A DNA stretch of 64,000 nucleotides from assembly GCA_963718145.1 (NCBI GenBank), contig CAVQYJ010000024.1:62001-126000 (forward strand), written 5' to 3'. Shown one piece after another: positions 9,186 to 17,356 of this stretch; position 1 is the first letter of the stretch; every line of letters starts with the position of its first letter. The notes under the pieces are model-generated. The model worked only from the letters and a program-made list of their open reading frames with translations, ran no database searches and had not been told where the DNA came from. The DNA comes from UBA7672 sp963718145. GTDB taxonomy: Bacteria > Pseudomonadota > Alphaproteobacteria > Caulobacterales > Hyphomonadaceae. Made by a program: the position numbers and the translations under genes.

Positions 9186-10046
9186 CTACTGGACAGGCAG
9201 GGGTTTGGTGAGTTCGGCTTCCTTGGCGCACGCAGCTTCGTCCGGCTTCCTGCCGGTCTTGCGCGCGGCATCGAGTTCTTCCCGCGCGCGCGCCATGTCG
9301 GCCGTGAACGCCTTCGAGCTGTGCAGAGCGGCGAACACGCTGGCGCCGTTGGTGCGCCCGGCTTCCACCGCCGACCAGTTGTGCAGGCCGCATACGATGC
9401 GGCTTTCGCCATAGCCGCGGGCGCGCTGCAGGATCTGTGTGGCGCGATCCGGCGCCAGTTCGGCCAGGGCGAGGCCTTCGACCCATCCTGCCGAGGCGTG
9501 ACCAGATGGATAGTCGAAGCTCTCCATGAGCCCCTTGCTGCGCTCGATGCAGATGTTGCCTGGATTGTGCATGAAGGGTCGTGTGCGCCGGTACATGTTC
9601 TTGGCGCTGAGCGCGGCGTTTCCGGCGTCCGTGCCGACACGGCCGAGGATCACCGCGACCGTCGGCGCATTCTGCAACGTCAGCTCAGCGCCGATCGAGC
9701 AGGAAAAATCCTTCAGCAGGTCTGCAGGTTGGTATTTGTCATCGTTCTGCGCCAGCTTCCAGCGGTCCGATCCCTCCAGCGCCCGGGTGGCGCGGAAGAT
9801 CGCCCAGTCGGCGGTGTTGCGTGGCTCGCCTTCCTTCGGCGCAGGCGGGATGATGTGGGCGGAGTCCGGCGTCTCCTCGGCGGAAAGATATCCAGTGGAG
9901 CTTTCCTTGCCCTGCGAAGCCGGATCTCGCGCCGCGGTCATCGCGGGATCCCCGCGAAGAGGCGCCTTGGCCGGTGCGCCTGCGCAGGCAACCAGGACCG
10001 TCAGCGCGAAGGCAAACCCTGCATAGGCCGCTGCTTCCGCCTTCAT
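9186..10046 (-). CDS. Class A non-specific acid phosphatase (PAP2 superfamily), copy 2, lipoprotein
   Basis: 286 residues from the ATG at 10046, chosen because GGAGG precedes it and it opens a lipoprotein signal (FALTVLVACAG, lipobox LVAC). An upstream in-frame start would bury this signal. Motifs: YRRTRP, FDYPSGHASAGW, and ESRIVCGLHNWSAVEAGRT. As in copy 1 the motif-3 Asp is Ala. The central third is nearly the same as copy 1 (PPAPKEGEPRN, WAIFRATRALEG). It is the first gene of the pair and was probably co-transcribed with copy 1. One copy soluble and one lipid-anchored suggests division of location. Confidence 0.9.
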   Translation of the reverse strand: MKAEAAAYAGFAFALTVLVACAGAPAKAPLRGDPAMTAARDPASQGKESSTGYLSAEETPDSAHIIPPAPKEGEPRNTADWAIFRATRALEGSDRWKLAQNDDKYQPADLLKDFSCSIGAELTLQNAPTVAVILGRVGTDAGNAALSAKNMYRRTRPFMHNPGNICIERSKGLMESFDYPSGHASAGWVEGLALAELAPDRATQILQRARGYGESRIVCGLHNWSAVEAGRTNGASVFAALHSSKAFTADMARAREELDAARKTGRKPDEAACAKEAELTKPLPVQ

Positions 10047-10177
10047 GATCGCCTCCGGGCCGCCCCGTCTTCCCCTAGCGCCATGGTCCACGCCAGCCAA
10101 GCCGCATTTGTCGGTACACCCTCACCCATGTCACAATCGTTCGCGAGGACCCTGAAAATTCGGCCGGGAGCGAAACC

Positions 10178-10909
10178 ATGATCGAACGCCAGCTCGACAT
10201 TGCGACAAAGGACGGCAAATCCACCACCTTTGTCGTTCATCCGGACCGTGGCGGGCCGCACCCGGTGGTGATCTTTCTGATGGATGCTCCGGCAATCCGC
10301 GAGGAGCTTCGGGACATGGCGCGGCGTTTTGCAACGTCGGGCTACTACGTCATGCTGCCCAATCTTTACTACCGCGCCGGCGTCATGGAACTCGGGCCCC
10401 TGGCGCAGGACCCGAAAGATCCCTCTCGCATCCGCATGTCCGAGCTGATGAATACACTGGGCGTGTCGATGATCATGTCGGACGTCGACGCCATGCTCGC
10501 CTTTGCGGACAAGGATCCCGCGGCCAACGCAAAAGCCGTCGGAACGGTCGGGTACTGCATGAGCGGCCGCTTCGCCGTTTGTGCCGCCGGCCATCGTCCC
10601 GAGCGCGTGAAGGCGACCGCCTCGATCTACGGCGTCCTCCTCGTCACCGACAAGGATACGAGCCCCCACATGATCGCGAAGAACTCGCCGGCCGAATTCT
10701 ACTTCGCCTGCGCTGAGCGCGATCACTGGGCGCCGCAGGAAATGGTCGACCAGCTGATGAGGGACCTGAAAGGCGCAAATGGCGAGGTCGAGCAGTACCC
10801 CGGCACCGACCACGGCTTCGCCTTCCCGAAACGCCCCGTCTACAACAAGACTGCGGCGGAACAGCATTGGGAACGCGTGCTTGCGCTGTTCAGGAGGAAA
10901 CTGTCGTAG
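10178..10909 (+). CDS. Dienelactone hydrolase family protein
   Basis: 243-residue alpha/beta hydrolase of the DLH family, which uses a Cys-Asp-His triad. Nucleophile elbow GYCMSG (Cys127), acidic residue in the FACAERDHWAP region and His in PGTDHGFAFPKRP are all present. Strand beta-3 VVIFLMDAPAIREELRDMAR and LPNLYYRAG match the family. The ATG at 10178 lies in an MIERQLDIAT start with AAACC upstream, a weak binding site. It is divergent from the phosphatases and convergent with the 10925 gene. No aromatic-degradation genes sit nearby, so the natural lactone or ester substrate is unknown. Confidence 0.9.
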   Translation: MIERQLDIATKDGKSTTFVVHPDRGGPHPVVIFLMDAPAIREELRDMARRFATSGYYVMLPNLYYRAGVMELGPLAQDPKDPSRIRMSELMNTLGVSMIMSDVDAMLAFADKDPAANAKAVGTVGYCMSGRFAVCAAGHRPERVKATASIYGVLLVTDKDTSPHMIAKNSPAEFYFACAERDHWAPQEMVDQLMRDLKGANGEVEQYPGTDHGFAFPKRPVYNKTAAEQHWERVLALFRRKLS

Positions 10910-10924
10910 GCCAGCGGCCGCTCT

Positions 10925-11293
10925 CTAGTATTCGAACAGTTTCGCGTCGCGCTCCGAGCGTTTGCGCGCCGCCTGCAGGATGTGCGCGGCCAGGGCCTTC
11001 TTCGCTGTCTTGCTCTTCATGAGAGCCGCCGGATCGAGATGGTGTTTCTCGATGATGACGCGCAGTTCTTTGGCGTCGAACTTCATCAGGCGCGCTTCGA
11101 ACTCCTCCGGCGGCCCTTTCCGAAACTCGATGAAGGGATGGAATTCGCCGACATTGCGCTCGGCCATACGCCGCTCCGCAAGGTCATTGGCAAACTTTGA
11201 GAGCGAGTCCTCCAGTTTCTTGCCGAAAGCCGGATTGGCGGCGGCTTCCTCGGTCACCACCTTGAACATTCCGGCGAGCGTCTTGTCGATCAT
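10925..11293 (-). CDS. Hypothetical protein coupled to ParA
   Basis: 122 residues starting MIDKTLAGMFKVVTEEAAAN. Its ATG overlaps the stop of the ParA-family gene (ATGA), which indicates translational coupling and a shared task. The sequence is helical and strongly charged, with a C-terminal basic stretch (KTAKKALAAHILQAARKRSE) resembling small nucleic-acid-binding helical domains such as Rho N-terminal-like or SAP-like folds. No domain is recognised with confidence. A partner or cargo protein of the adjacent ATPase is the simplest inference. Confidence 0.8.
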   Translation of the reverse strand: MIDKTLAGMFKVVTEEAAANPAFGKKLEDSLSKFANDLAERRMAERNVGEFHPFIEFRKGPPEEFEARLMKFDAKELRVIIEKHHLDPAALMKSKTAKKALAAHILQAARKRSERDAKLFEY

Positions 11294-12144
11294 ATGAGAC
11301 CCACCCGCTCGCGGAACTCCCCGGCGAACTTGCGGACGACGTGCGCGGCCTCGCCGTATTTCTGGTCGAGGGTGCGCTTGTGGTCCGACCATTCGGCCGC
11401 GCGGGCGATCTGCTCGGTCTGCGGAATGCGCGTTTCGAACACGTTGAACTGGTCCTTCAGCAGCGCAGCTTCGCTCTGGTGCAGCGTGTTGCTCTTCTCG
11501 TACTTGGTGATCAGCGTGTAGATCCGGTCCTCGGTGAATCGCCGTTGCTCCATCGACCGCAGCGCGCGCTTCCTGAAAGCGAAGATGCCCAGCCGCGAGA
11601 CATAGTCGGCGATGGTCGGGATCACGATGAATTCGGAAAGCTCGATCGCCGCTTCAGCGAACATCGAAATGCCTGGCGGGCAGTCGAACAGCACCAGGTC
11701 ATAGCTGTCGGCGACGTTCTCGATCGCCGAATGCGTCAGGCGCGAGAACCGCGTGTTGAGCTGGCGGATATCGAACCCCTGCCCGACCCACTTTTCCAGC
11801 GCATGGCGCTCGATGTAGCGGAACTCGGGCGTCGCGATCAGCAGGTCGAGTTTGGGGTCGCCCTCGATGTCGCTCACGCCATGGGCCACGAAATCGCGGA
11901 AGAATCTCGGCTCGCCGCCATAGACATACTGGTTGAAGTATTCGTCGATCGTGCGGTTGGCGTTGCGCTGCTCGATCCAGCGATCCTGCCCCGCCAGCAT
12001 CATCGAGACGTTCGACTGCGGATCGAGGTCGATGACAAGCACGCGCACGCCCTCGCTCGCCAGCGCCTCGGCAAGGCACGCGACCGTGGTCGACTTGCCG
12101 ACCCCGCCCTTCATGTTGACGACGGAAACCGTGCGCGGCGCCAC
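11290..12144 (-). CDS. ParA/MinD-family ATPase
   Basis: 284-residue Walker-type ATPase. Deviant Walker A KGGVGKSTT (residues 12-20), Walker A' VLVIDLDPQSN and Walker B LVLFDCPPGISMF are all intact, as in ParA, Soj and orphan ParA proteins that position cellular cargo. No parB and no parS-like repeats are seen nearby, so this is not an obvious chromosome or plasmid partition pair. The downstream partner (10925-11293) overlaps by four bases. Segregation of a protein complex or chromosome-associated positioning are the possible roles. Confidence 0.9.
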   Translation of the reverse strand: MAPRTVSVVNMKGGVGKSTTVACLAEALASEGVRVLVIDLDPQSNVSMMLAGQDRWIEQRNANRTIDEYFNQYVYGGEPRFFRDFVAHGVSDIEGDPKLDLLIATPEFRYIERHALEKWVGQGFDIRQLNTRFSRLTHSAIENVADSYDLVLFDCPPGISMFAEAAIELSEFIVIPTIADYVSRLGIFAFRKRALRSMEQRRFTEDRIYTLITKYEKSNTLHQSEAALLKDQFNVFETRIPQTEQIARAAEWSDHKRTLDQKYGEAAHVVRKFAGEFRERVGLI

Positions 12145-12252
12145 CGGCTGACTCCACTCAAACAGGTTGGAAGACTGGTCTGGAGAGGCGTCGGCCGGTT
12201 TGCGATTCAGGTCAAGGCTGGGGATGGATTACGGCCCGGACAGGACCAAAAT

Positions 12253-12546
12253 CTACTTGTCCCGCTTCGGCTTTGGCTTGCCCTTGGGCTTCGGCGCGGA
12301 CTTGTCCGCCGGGTCAGGCGCCGGGGCGAGGAAGACAAGGCCGAGCTCCTCCTGCTCCTTCTTGATCGCCGCCTCTGCTGCGAGAATGGCGTCGTTCTGA
12401 GCTTTGATCTCACGCTGGACCTTGTAGTAGGCCTGCAGGTCCTTGTTGGACTCGAAGGACGGGATGAACCACACGGCGATGGCGACGCCGATGCCAAGAA
12501 TGACGATGGCGATATCGAAATAGCGCCAGCCCCAGTCGAGTTTCAT
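12253..12546 (-). CDS. Small membrane protein, hypothetical
   Basis: 97 residues with one membrane helix near the N-terminus (FDIAIVILGIGVAIAVWFIP). A charged helical segment follows (NKDLQAYYKVQREIKAQNDA), then a Lys/Pro-rich tail ending KGKPKPKRDK. The ATG at 12546 follows GGAGGAAGACC. The single-pass layout with a coiled-coil-like stretch suggests a small scaffold or accessory protein. It sits between the glutathione reductase and ParA genes on the same strand. Function not recognised. Confidence 0.75.
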   Translation of the reverse strand: MKLDWGWRYFDIAIVILGIGVAIAVWFIPSFESNKDLQAYYKVQREIKAQNDAILAAEAAIKKEQEELGLVFLAPAPDPADKSAPKPKGKPKPKRDK

Positions 12547-12613
12547 GGTCTTCCTCCTTTCCCAGTCCCTTGGCCCAAACCTGTTGGGTCACGTTCCGAT
12601 ACGAGTCAGCCTA

Positions 12614-13993
12614 TCACACCGGCTTGAGTTCCGGAGGCACGAATTTCTCGCGCATGGTCACAAGTTCCTCGGCAATCGAGGGGTGAAGTGCGCAGGTGCG
12701 GTCGAAATCGGCCTTCGAGGCGCCCATTTTCACCGCGATCGCAACCGCCTGGATGATTTCCGGAGCGTCGGGGCCGACAATGTGGACGCCTACGACCCGT
12801 TCGTCCTCGGCCCGCACGACGATCTTCATGAGCACGCGCTCCTCGTCGCCCGTGAGCATGTCCTTCATCGGGCGGAACTTGGTCCGATAGATGTCGATCA
12901 GCCCGTATTTCTGGCGCGCATCCGCCTCCGTCAGCCCGACCACGCCGACCGGCGGCTGGGCGAAGACGGCGTGCGGAACCTCGGCATGGTCGAAGGCCGT
13001 GGGCCGGTTCATGAACTCGGTCTGGGCAAACGCCTGGCCTTCCCGGATCGCCACCGGCGTCAGGCTCATGCGGTCGGTCACGTCGCCCACCGCGAAGATA
13101 TGCGGAGCACTCGTGCGGGAATGCTCATCCACCTCGACCGCGCCGTTCTTCTTCGTCTTCACGCCGGCCTTGTCGAGCCCCAGGCCTGTCGTGTTCGGGT
13201 CCCGGCCGACGGCGAACAGCACCTTGTCGGCCGTGACGGACTCGCCGTTGTCGAAGTGCGTGGTGAATTTGCCCCCGGCCTTCTCGATCTTCAACGGGTT
13301 GGCGCTGGTGATGACCTTGACGCCCTTGCGCTTCAGTTCTTCGTGCACGTGTGTGCGCACGTCGTCGTCGAACCCGCGCAGCACCGTGTCCCTGCGGATC
13401 GCAAGGCAAACACTGACGCCCAACCCGCTCATGATCCCGGCGAACTCGACGCCAATGTAACCGCCGCCGATGATGAGGATGTGTTTCGGCAGTTCGTCGA
13501 GATGGAACATGTTGGCGGAGGTCATCGCCAGTTCGATGCCCTCGACTTCCTTCGGCATCACAGGCCAGCCGCCGGTCGAGATCAGGATCTTGTTCGCCGT
13601 CACCGTCCTGCCGGATGTCTTCAGCTTCAGCGTGTGCGGATCGACGAACTCGGCGCGATCTTCGATCACCTCGGCGCCGGCGTTGCGCACATTGCGCGCA
13701 TAGATGCCCGACAGCCGGTCGATCTCACGGTGCATCCGGTCCATGAACAGCTTGTGGTCGTAGGCGGCGTTCTCGACTTTCCAGCCATAGCCTTCCATGC
13801 GCCTCAGCTCTCGGCCGTATTCGCTGGCGTAGACCATGTACTTCTTGGGGATGCAGCCGCGGATCACGCAGGTTCCGCCGGCCCGGTCTTCCTCCGCCAC
13901 GGCGACCTTCGCGCCGGTCATCGCCGCAAGGCGCGATGCGCGTACGCCGCCCGATCCCGCGCCGATCACGAACAGGTCGTAGTCGTATGCCAT
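12614..13993 (-). CDS. gor: Glutathione-disulfide reductase
   Basis: 459-residue FAD/NADPH flavoenzyme that regenerates reduced glutathione. FAD-binding GAGSGGVRASR (11-21), redox-active pair Cys42-Cys47 in GGTCVIRGCIPKK, NADPH-binding IIGGGYIGVEFAGIMSGLG followed by RR-containing AIRRDTVLRGFD (NADPH rather than NADH preference), SAPHIFAVGDV, and C-terminal His-Glu in ALHPSIAEELVTM from the dimer partner. Length and motifs are complete. The exported GST-like gene lies 82 bp upstream on the same strand, so both may serve glutathione-dependent stress defence. Confidence 0.96.
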   Translation of the reverse strand: MAYDYDLFVIGAGSGGVRASRLAAMTGAKVAVAEEDRAGGTCVIRGCIPKKYMVYASEYGRELRRMEGYGWKVENAAYDHKLFMDRMHREIDRLSGIYARNVRNAGAEVIEDRAEFVDPHTLKLKTSGRTVTANKILISTGGWPVMPKEVEGIELAMTSANMFHLDELPKHILIIGGGYIGVEFAGIMSGLGVSVCLAIRRDTVLRGFDDDVRTHVHEELKRKGVKVITSANPLKIEKAGGKFTTHFDNGESVTADKVLFAVGRDPNTTGLGLDKAGVKTKKNGAVEVDEHSRTSAPHIFAVGDVTDRMSLTPVAIREGQAFAQTEFMNRPTAFDHAEVPHAVFAQPPVGVVGLTEADARQKYGLIDIYRTKFRPMKDMLTGDEERVLMKIVVRAEDERVVGVHIVGPDAPEIIQAVAIAVKMGASKADFDRTCALHPSIAEELVTMREKFVPPELKPV

Positions 13994-14075
13994 CTGCGAG
14001 ACCGTTCCGCTTGCTGTCCCCCCTTATCTGGGGGGCGCCGCCCGGCTTTGTCAGCCCCTGCTTGCCACAGCCGTG

Positions 14076-14825
14076 CTACTCAACCGTGAGCGACGGGGGT
14101 GGGCTGACCCGGCCGTCGGGACGAGCGATCGCGAGCATCCGCTTGAAGGCAGGGCGGTCTTCCACCTTCTTCTGCCAGGCGGCGATATTGGGATATTTGG
14201 CGGCATCGGCCACGTTCATGCGCACGGCGTAGCTGACCGGGAACACCATCATGATGTCGGCCGCCGAGAAGTCCGCGCCGCCAAAATAGGGATGCTTCGC
14301 CAGGAAGTCGTCGGCGAAGCGCATGGCGCGCTGGCCGTCGGTCTCGGCGCCGCGCGGCGCCTTGCCCGTCGTGGCGCGGGCCACGCGATAATCAGCGATC
14401 ACGTCGGAAGCGAGCGTGCCCTCGGCGTAGTGCATGAAGCGAAGATAGCTGGGGTAGTCGGCCGACTTCACCGGCGGAACCAGGCGGCCCTTTCCCTCGC
14501 GATCGAGGATGAGCTGCATGATCGCGCCAGACTCCATCAGCAGCTCGCCGTCGTAGAACACGGTCGGCGCCACGCCCATGCCGGGGTTGACCGCCCGGAT
14601 ATCGGCGAATGAGCCCGCCACGTCGCCGCGGCGGAACTTGAGCTCGTAGGGAATGCCTAGTTCCTCGCACAGCCAGACGACGCGCTCCGAACGGCGACCC
14701 TCAGCATGATAGATCACGATGTGCGGGCTGGCGGCCTTCTGGGCCGCCGGCTTCTGCGCCTCGACCGTGCCTGCCGGAACCAGGATCAGCATCAACGCCA
14801 GAAATAGCGCACCAAGATACTTCAT
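14076..14825 (-). CDS. Glutathione S-transferase-like protein with signal peptide
   Basis: 249 residues. An N-terminal thioredoxin-like GST domain (PHIVIYHAEGRRSERVVWLC, then MGVAPTVFYDGELLMESGAI with the usual Pro and Glu-Ser glutathione contacts) is followed by the helical C-terminal domain ending in ADIMMVFPVSYAV and YPNIAAWQKKVEDRPAF. Oddly, it begins with MKYLGALFLALMLILVPAGT followed by VEAQ, a clear Sec signal, so it is predicted to be exported. Start ATG 14825 has AAGGGGCGG upstream. It is followed by glutathione reductase on the same strand. Catalytic Ser/Tyr could not be fixed by eye. Confidence 0.85.
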   Translation of the reverse strand: MKYLGALFLALMLILVPAGTVEAQKPAAQKAASPHIVIYHAEGRRSERVVWLCEELGIPYELKFRRGDVAGSFADIRAVNPGMGVAPTVFYDGELLMESGAIMQLILDREGKGRLVPPVKSADYPSYLRFMHYAEGTLASDVIADYRVARATTGKAPRGAETDGQRAMRFADDFLAKHPYFGGADFSAADIMMVFPVSYAVRMNVADAAKYPNIAAWQKKVEDRPAFKRMLAIARPDGRVSPPPSLTVE

Positions 14826-14896
14826 GCCTGCCGCCCCTTGAGTTTGCCGTGGGTAAGTCTGGTGGATCCAGGCCCCATATGGCCCTTCGTCGCTGC

Positions 14897-14935
14897 AAAA
14901 AGAAAGAGCGGCTCCGGAACACATTCCGAAGCCGC
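14897..14935 (-). terminator. Rho-independent terminator
   Basis: Read on the minus strand, GCGGCTTCGGAA and its near-perfect partner TTCCGGAGCCGC form a hairpin with a TGTG loop and one mismatch. TCTTTCTTTTT follows. It lies 20 bp after the stop of the 14956-15321 gene and ends that transcript, separating it from the GST/gor pair. Confidence 0.85.
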
Positions 14936-14955
14936 CCCTGTCAGATCGACTTGTC

Positions 14956-15321
14956 TTATTTCACGGCCAGCGGCCAGTTGGCCGAAACGCCGGTGGCCGC
15001 CTGTCCGGCCGTGTCACGCGCGAACGTGTAGAGCGGCTTGCCCTTGTAGGCCCACATCCTGGCGCCGTCATCGCGGGTCACGATGGTCCAGTCTGCATCG
15101 TCCTTGGCGTCGGCGGCGGCGGCGAGTGGCGGCCATGCCGTGGCGCACGCCCCGTTGCAGGCCGATTTTCCCGCCGTCGTGTCGCGCGCAAATGTGTAGA
15201 GCGGCTTGCCGTCCGGAGCGAGGAAGGCGCCGTCCTTCTCGGTCACGCCGGGAGGGGCCGCCCAAGCCGCGCCGACCATCGCCATCGCGGCCAGCGTCAC
15301 AAGTCCAGCAATAATCCGCAT
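14956..15321 (-). CDS. Secreted repeat protein of the COG4315 type
   Basis: 121 residues. The signal MRIIAGLVTLAAMAMVGAAW with AAP cleavage region is followed by two copies of a repeat: GKPLYTFARDT occurs at about residues 38-48 and again near the C-terminus, with TAGKSACNGACATAWPPL between them. This is the pattern of secreted COG4315 lipoprotein-like repeats in proteobacteria, of unknown biochemical role. The ATG at 15321 has AGGAGA upstream. It is a monocistronic unit closed by a good terminator. Confidence 0.88.
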   Translation of the reverse strand: MRIIAGLVTLAAMAMVGAAWAAPPGVTEKDGAFLAPDGKPLYTFARDTTAGKSACNGACATAWPPLAAAADAKDDADWTIVTRDDGARMWAYKGKPLYTFARDTAGQAATGVSANWPLAVK

Positions 15322-15430
15322 GCGTGTCTCCTGGGTGTTTCCGTCGCCCGTCCCTGTCCGGCCGGGGCGCCGGATGGGCGGGAAAACTAGCACCGGAAGC
15401 CTCGCGGGCAAGGCCCGGCGAACAGCAGGG

Positions 15431-15961
15431 CTATTGGGGTCTGGCGGGTTCGGGCGTGGCTGCGGGGACGGGCGCAGCGGCTGGACCGGGCGCCGCCGCC
15501 TTCTCGATTCCCTCGGCCTTGAGCGCCTCGGACACAGCCTTCATCGTCATCGCGTCGGCCGCGGCAACGCTCATCTCCATGACCGCCGGGATCTTGTTCT
15601 TGATGCTGTCGCCCTCGGTCGACCCGACGAAGTCAAAGTACGTCTTGAGTTCCTGCTGCTCGAAATTCTCGGTCAGGAAGCCCGCCATCTGCTTCTTCAG
15701 GTCCGGCATCGCGGTGTCGATCTGCGCGCGGATGGCGGTCGAGAGTTTCACCTGCTGCTCCGGCGTAAGGTCCGGATACTGCATCGATAGGCCCTGGAGC
15801 TGGGCGCCGATCACCTGTTCCAGCGTCTCGCTGTCGAGGCTCAGCACGCCCTGCGCATCGACGATCTTGGCCGCGAGCTGCTCTTCGGTTCCGCCTGCGC
15901 CGGCGCCGCTGCAGGCTGCAAGCGCCACGAGGGCTGCGCCCGCCATCCATGGAGATCTCAT
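15431..15961 (-). CDS. DUF2059-like lipoprotein
   Basis: 176 residues from the ATG at 15961 (a GTG one codon earlier is also possible). MRSPWMAGAALVALAACSG is a lipoprotein signal. The mature protein is helical and has the feature of DUF2059 proteins, a helix-rich region carrying FLTENFEQQELKTYFDFVGS followed by KNKIPAVMEMSV. The C-terminus is an Ala/Pro-rich tail (AAAPGPAAAPVPAATPEPAR). Probably attached to the envelope; function unknown. Confidence 0.8.
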   Translation of the reverse strand: MRSPWMAGAALVALAACSGAGAGGTEEQLAAKIVDAQGVLSLDSETLEQVIGAQLQGLSMQYPDLTPEQQVKLSTAIRAQIDTAMPDLKKQMAGFLTENFEQQELKTYFDFVGSTEGDSIKNKIPAVMEMSVAAADAMTMKAVSEALKAEGIEKAAAPGPAAAPVPAATPEPARPQ

Positions 15962-16019
15962 CACGGCTTCCTTCGATTGAACCTGGTACGCACGTCCGTC
16001 GCGATCGGCGTTCGCGAGA

Positions 16020-16724
16020 CTACTGGCCTCCGCGCCGGATCACCCGGGCGCCGGCCTCTTCACCGACGATCACCATGTCGGCATAGCCTATGAACAGGCC
16101 ATGCTCCACCACTCCCGGAATCTGGTCCAGCTCCTTGGCCAGCTCGTCTGCATCCGGAATGACGACGCATCGGAGATCCAGGATCAGGTGACCGCCATCG
16201 GTGTGCAGCAGGCTTTCCCCCGTCGCCATGCGCCAGGCGCTGGTCGCTTCGGTCAGCCCGAGCAATTGCGCGGTCATGTGGATGCGCCGCCGCGTCAGCT
16301 CGGATGCGAACGGGTTGATCTCGATCGGCAAGGGAAAGCGGCCGAGCTGGGCGACTTCCTTCGATGCATCCGTGATCACGCACATGCTGATCGAGGCGTC
16401 GGCGATGATCTTCTCGCGCAGCAGCGCGGCGCCGCCGCCCTTGATCAGCCGCAGCGCAGGGTCGAACTCGTCCGCGCCGTCTATGGTCAGGTCGATATGG
16501 TCGAGATCGTCCGGATCAACCAGGCTGATCCCCAGATCTCGCGCGAGCCGGTGCGTCGCCTCGGACGTGGGAGTGCCCGTGACATCGAGCCCCTGCCGGA
16601 CTCGCTCGGCCAGAAGTTGAACGAAGATCGCCGCCGTCGATCCCGTACCCAGCCCGAGCACCATGCCGGGCTGCACCAGCTCCAGCGCGGCTTCAGCAGC
16701 CTTGCGTTTGGCGATGTCCGACAT
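16020..16724 (-). CDS. rpiA: Ribose-5-phosphate isomerase A
   Basis: 234 residues catalysing ribose 5-phosphate to ribulose 5-phosphate in the pentose phosphate pathway. GLGTGSTAAIFV (phosphate loop), DLTIDGADEFDPALRLIKGG (catalytic Asp pair) and GGAALLREKI with the Lys and Glu are all present, as is the C-terminal GVVEHGLFIGYADMVIVG. Full length for the family. It stands alone with short gaps on both sides, transcribed with the strand of its neighbours. Confidence 0.96.
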   Translation of the reverse strand: MSDIAKRKAAEAALELVQPGMVLGLGTGSTAAIFVQLLAERVRQGLDVTGTPTSEATHRLARDLGISLVDPDDLDHIDLTIDGADEFDPALRLIKGGGAALLREKIIADASISMCVITDASKEVAQLGRFPLPIEINPFASELTRRRIHMTAQLLGLTEATSAWRMATGESLLHTDGGHLILDLRCVVIPDADELAKELDQIPGVVEHGLFIGYADMVIVGEEAGARVIRRGGQ

Positions 16725-16810
16725 GGGGCCAGCTCCACTCCAGCCCGCTACCTACAGCGAGGCCGCGGCGAGCGCCAGCAGGCCCCCGCGCCGGTGGTCC
16801 TCCCCGCGCT

Positions 16811-17068
16811 CTACCCCTTCTTTGCCGGGGTCTCGCCGGTCGCCGCGCGCGCGCCGGCGGTCATCATCTGCATGAACGAGTCGGTCGCCTGCCCGCCCAT
16901 CGAATACCACTGCTTGAGGTAGAATTCCGGGCTCACAAGCTCGATGTTCTGCTCGATCCGCTGCTTCACCGCGCTGACCAGCGTTTCGTTGACCGGGGTC
17001 AGGTCTGGCAGCCCCAGGAACGCCCGCGCCTCTTCCGGCGTGCATTCCACCGTCATGTTCAGTTTCAT
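16811..17068 (-). CDS. DUF6489 family protein
   Basis: 85-residue cytoplasmic protein: MKLNMTVECTPEEARAFLGL, then PDLTPVNETLVSAVKQRIEQ and FYLKQWYSMGGQATDSFMQM. This is a small alphaproteobacterial family with no assigned function, recognised by the TPEEAR-FLGLPD opening. The region between it and rpiA (86 bp) shows nothing. The ATG at 17068 has GAGGAGAT upstream. Confidence 0.85.
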   Translation of the reverse strand: MKLNMTVECTPEEARAFLGLPDLTPVNETLVSAVKQRIEQNIELVSPEFYLKQWYSMGGQATDSFMQMMTAGARAATGETPAKKG

Positions 17069-17276
17069 GCCCCTGATCTCCTCTGGCCCGTCCGCACTAA
17101 AGCCTATTCCCTAACATCTGGAAACGTGGGCGCTGGACCATATCCCCGGTCGCGTACGCTGGCGCGCGCGTTTTGCGTCGCGCAAGCTTGGCCTGCGCCC
17201 TGTCCATCGGAAGGGGCCAGCGCGGAAACAACCAGGGTCGCCGCGTTCGGCCAGGCGCGATTCGGCCCGCACAGTA

Positions 17277-17320
17277 TTTTACCCGGGCAGAATTGACAGG
17301 GGGATTTATCCGGGTAATAA
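17277..17320 (+). promoter_or_regulatory. Candidate promoter with two palindromic operator sites
   Basis: A perfect -35 hexamer TTGACA lies at 17293-17298. The site TTATCCGGGTAA (17306-17317) overlaps the expected -10 region, and a related site TTACCCGGGCAG (17279-17290) precedes the -35, 27 bp centre to centre. The outer halves TTACCCGG and CCGGGTAA are exact inverted repeats. Two dyads bracketing the core promoter of the DUF2239 gene suggest a dimeric repressor, identity unknown. Confidence 0.6.
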
Positions 17321-17356
17321 GCCGCGCCAACACGAGTTCCTCCCCGGGACCAGACC

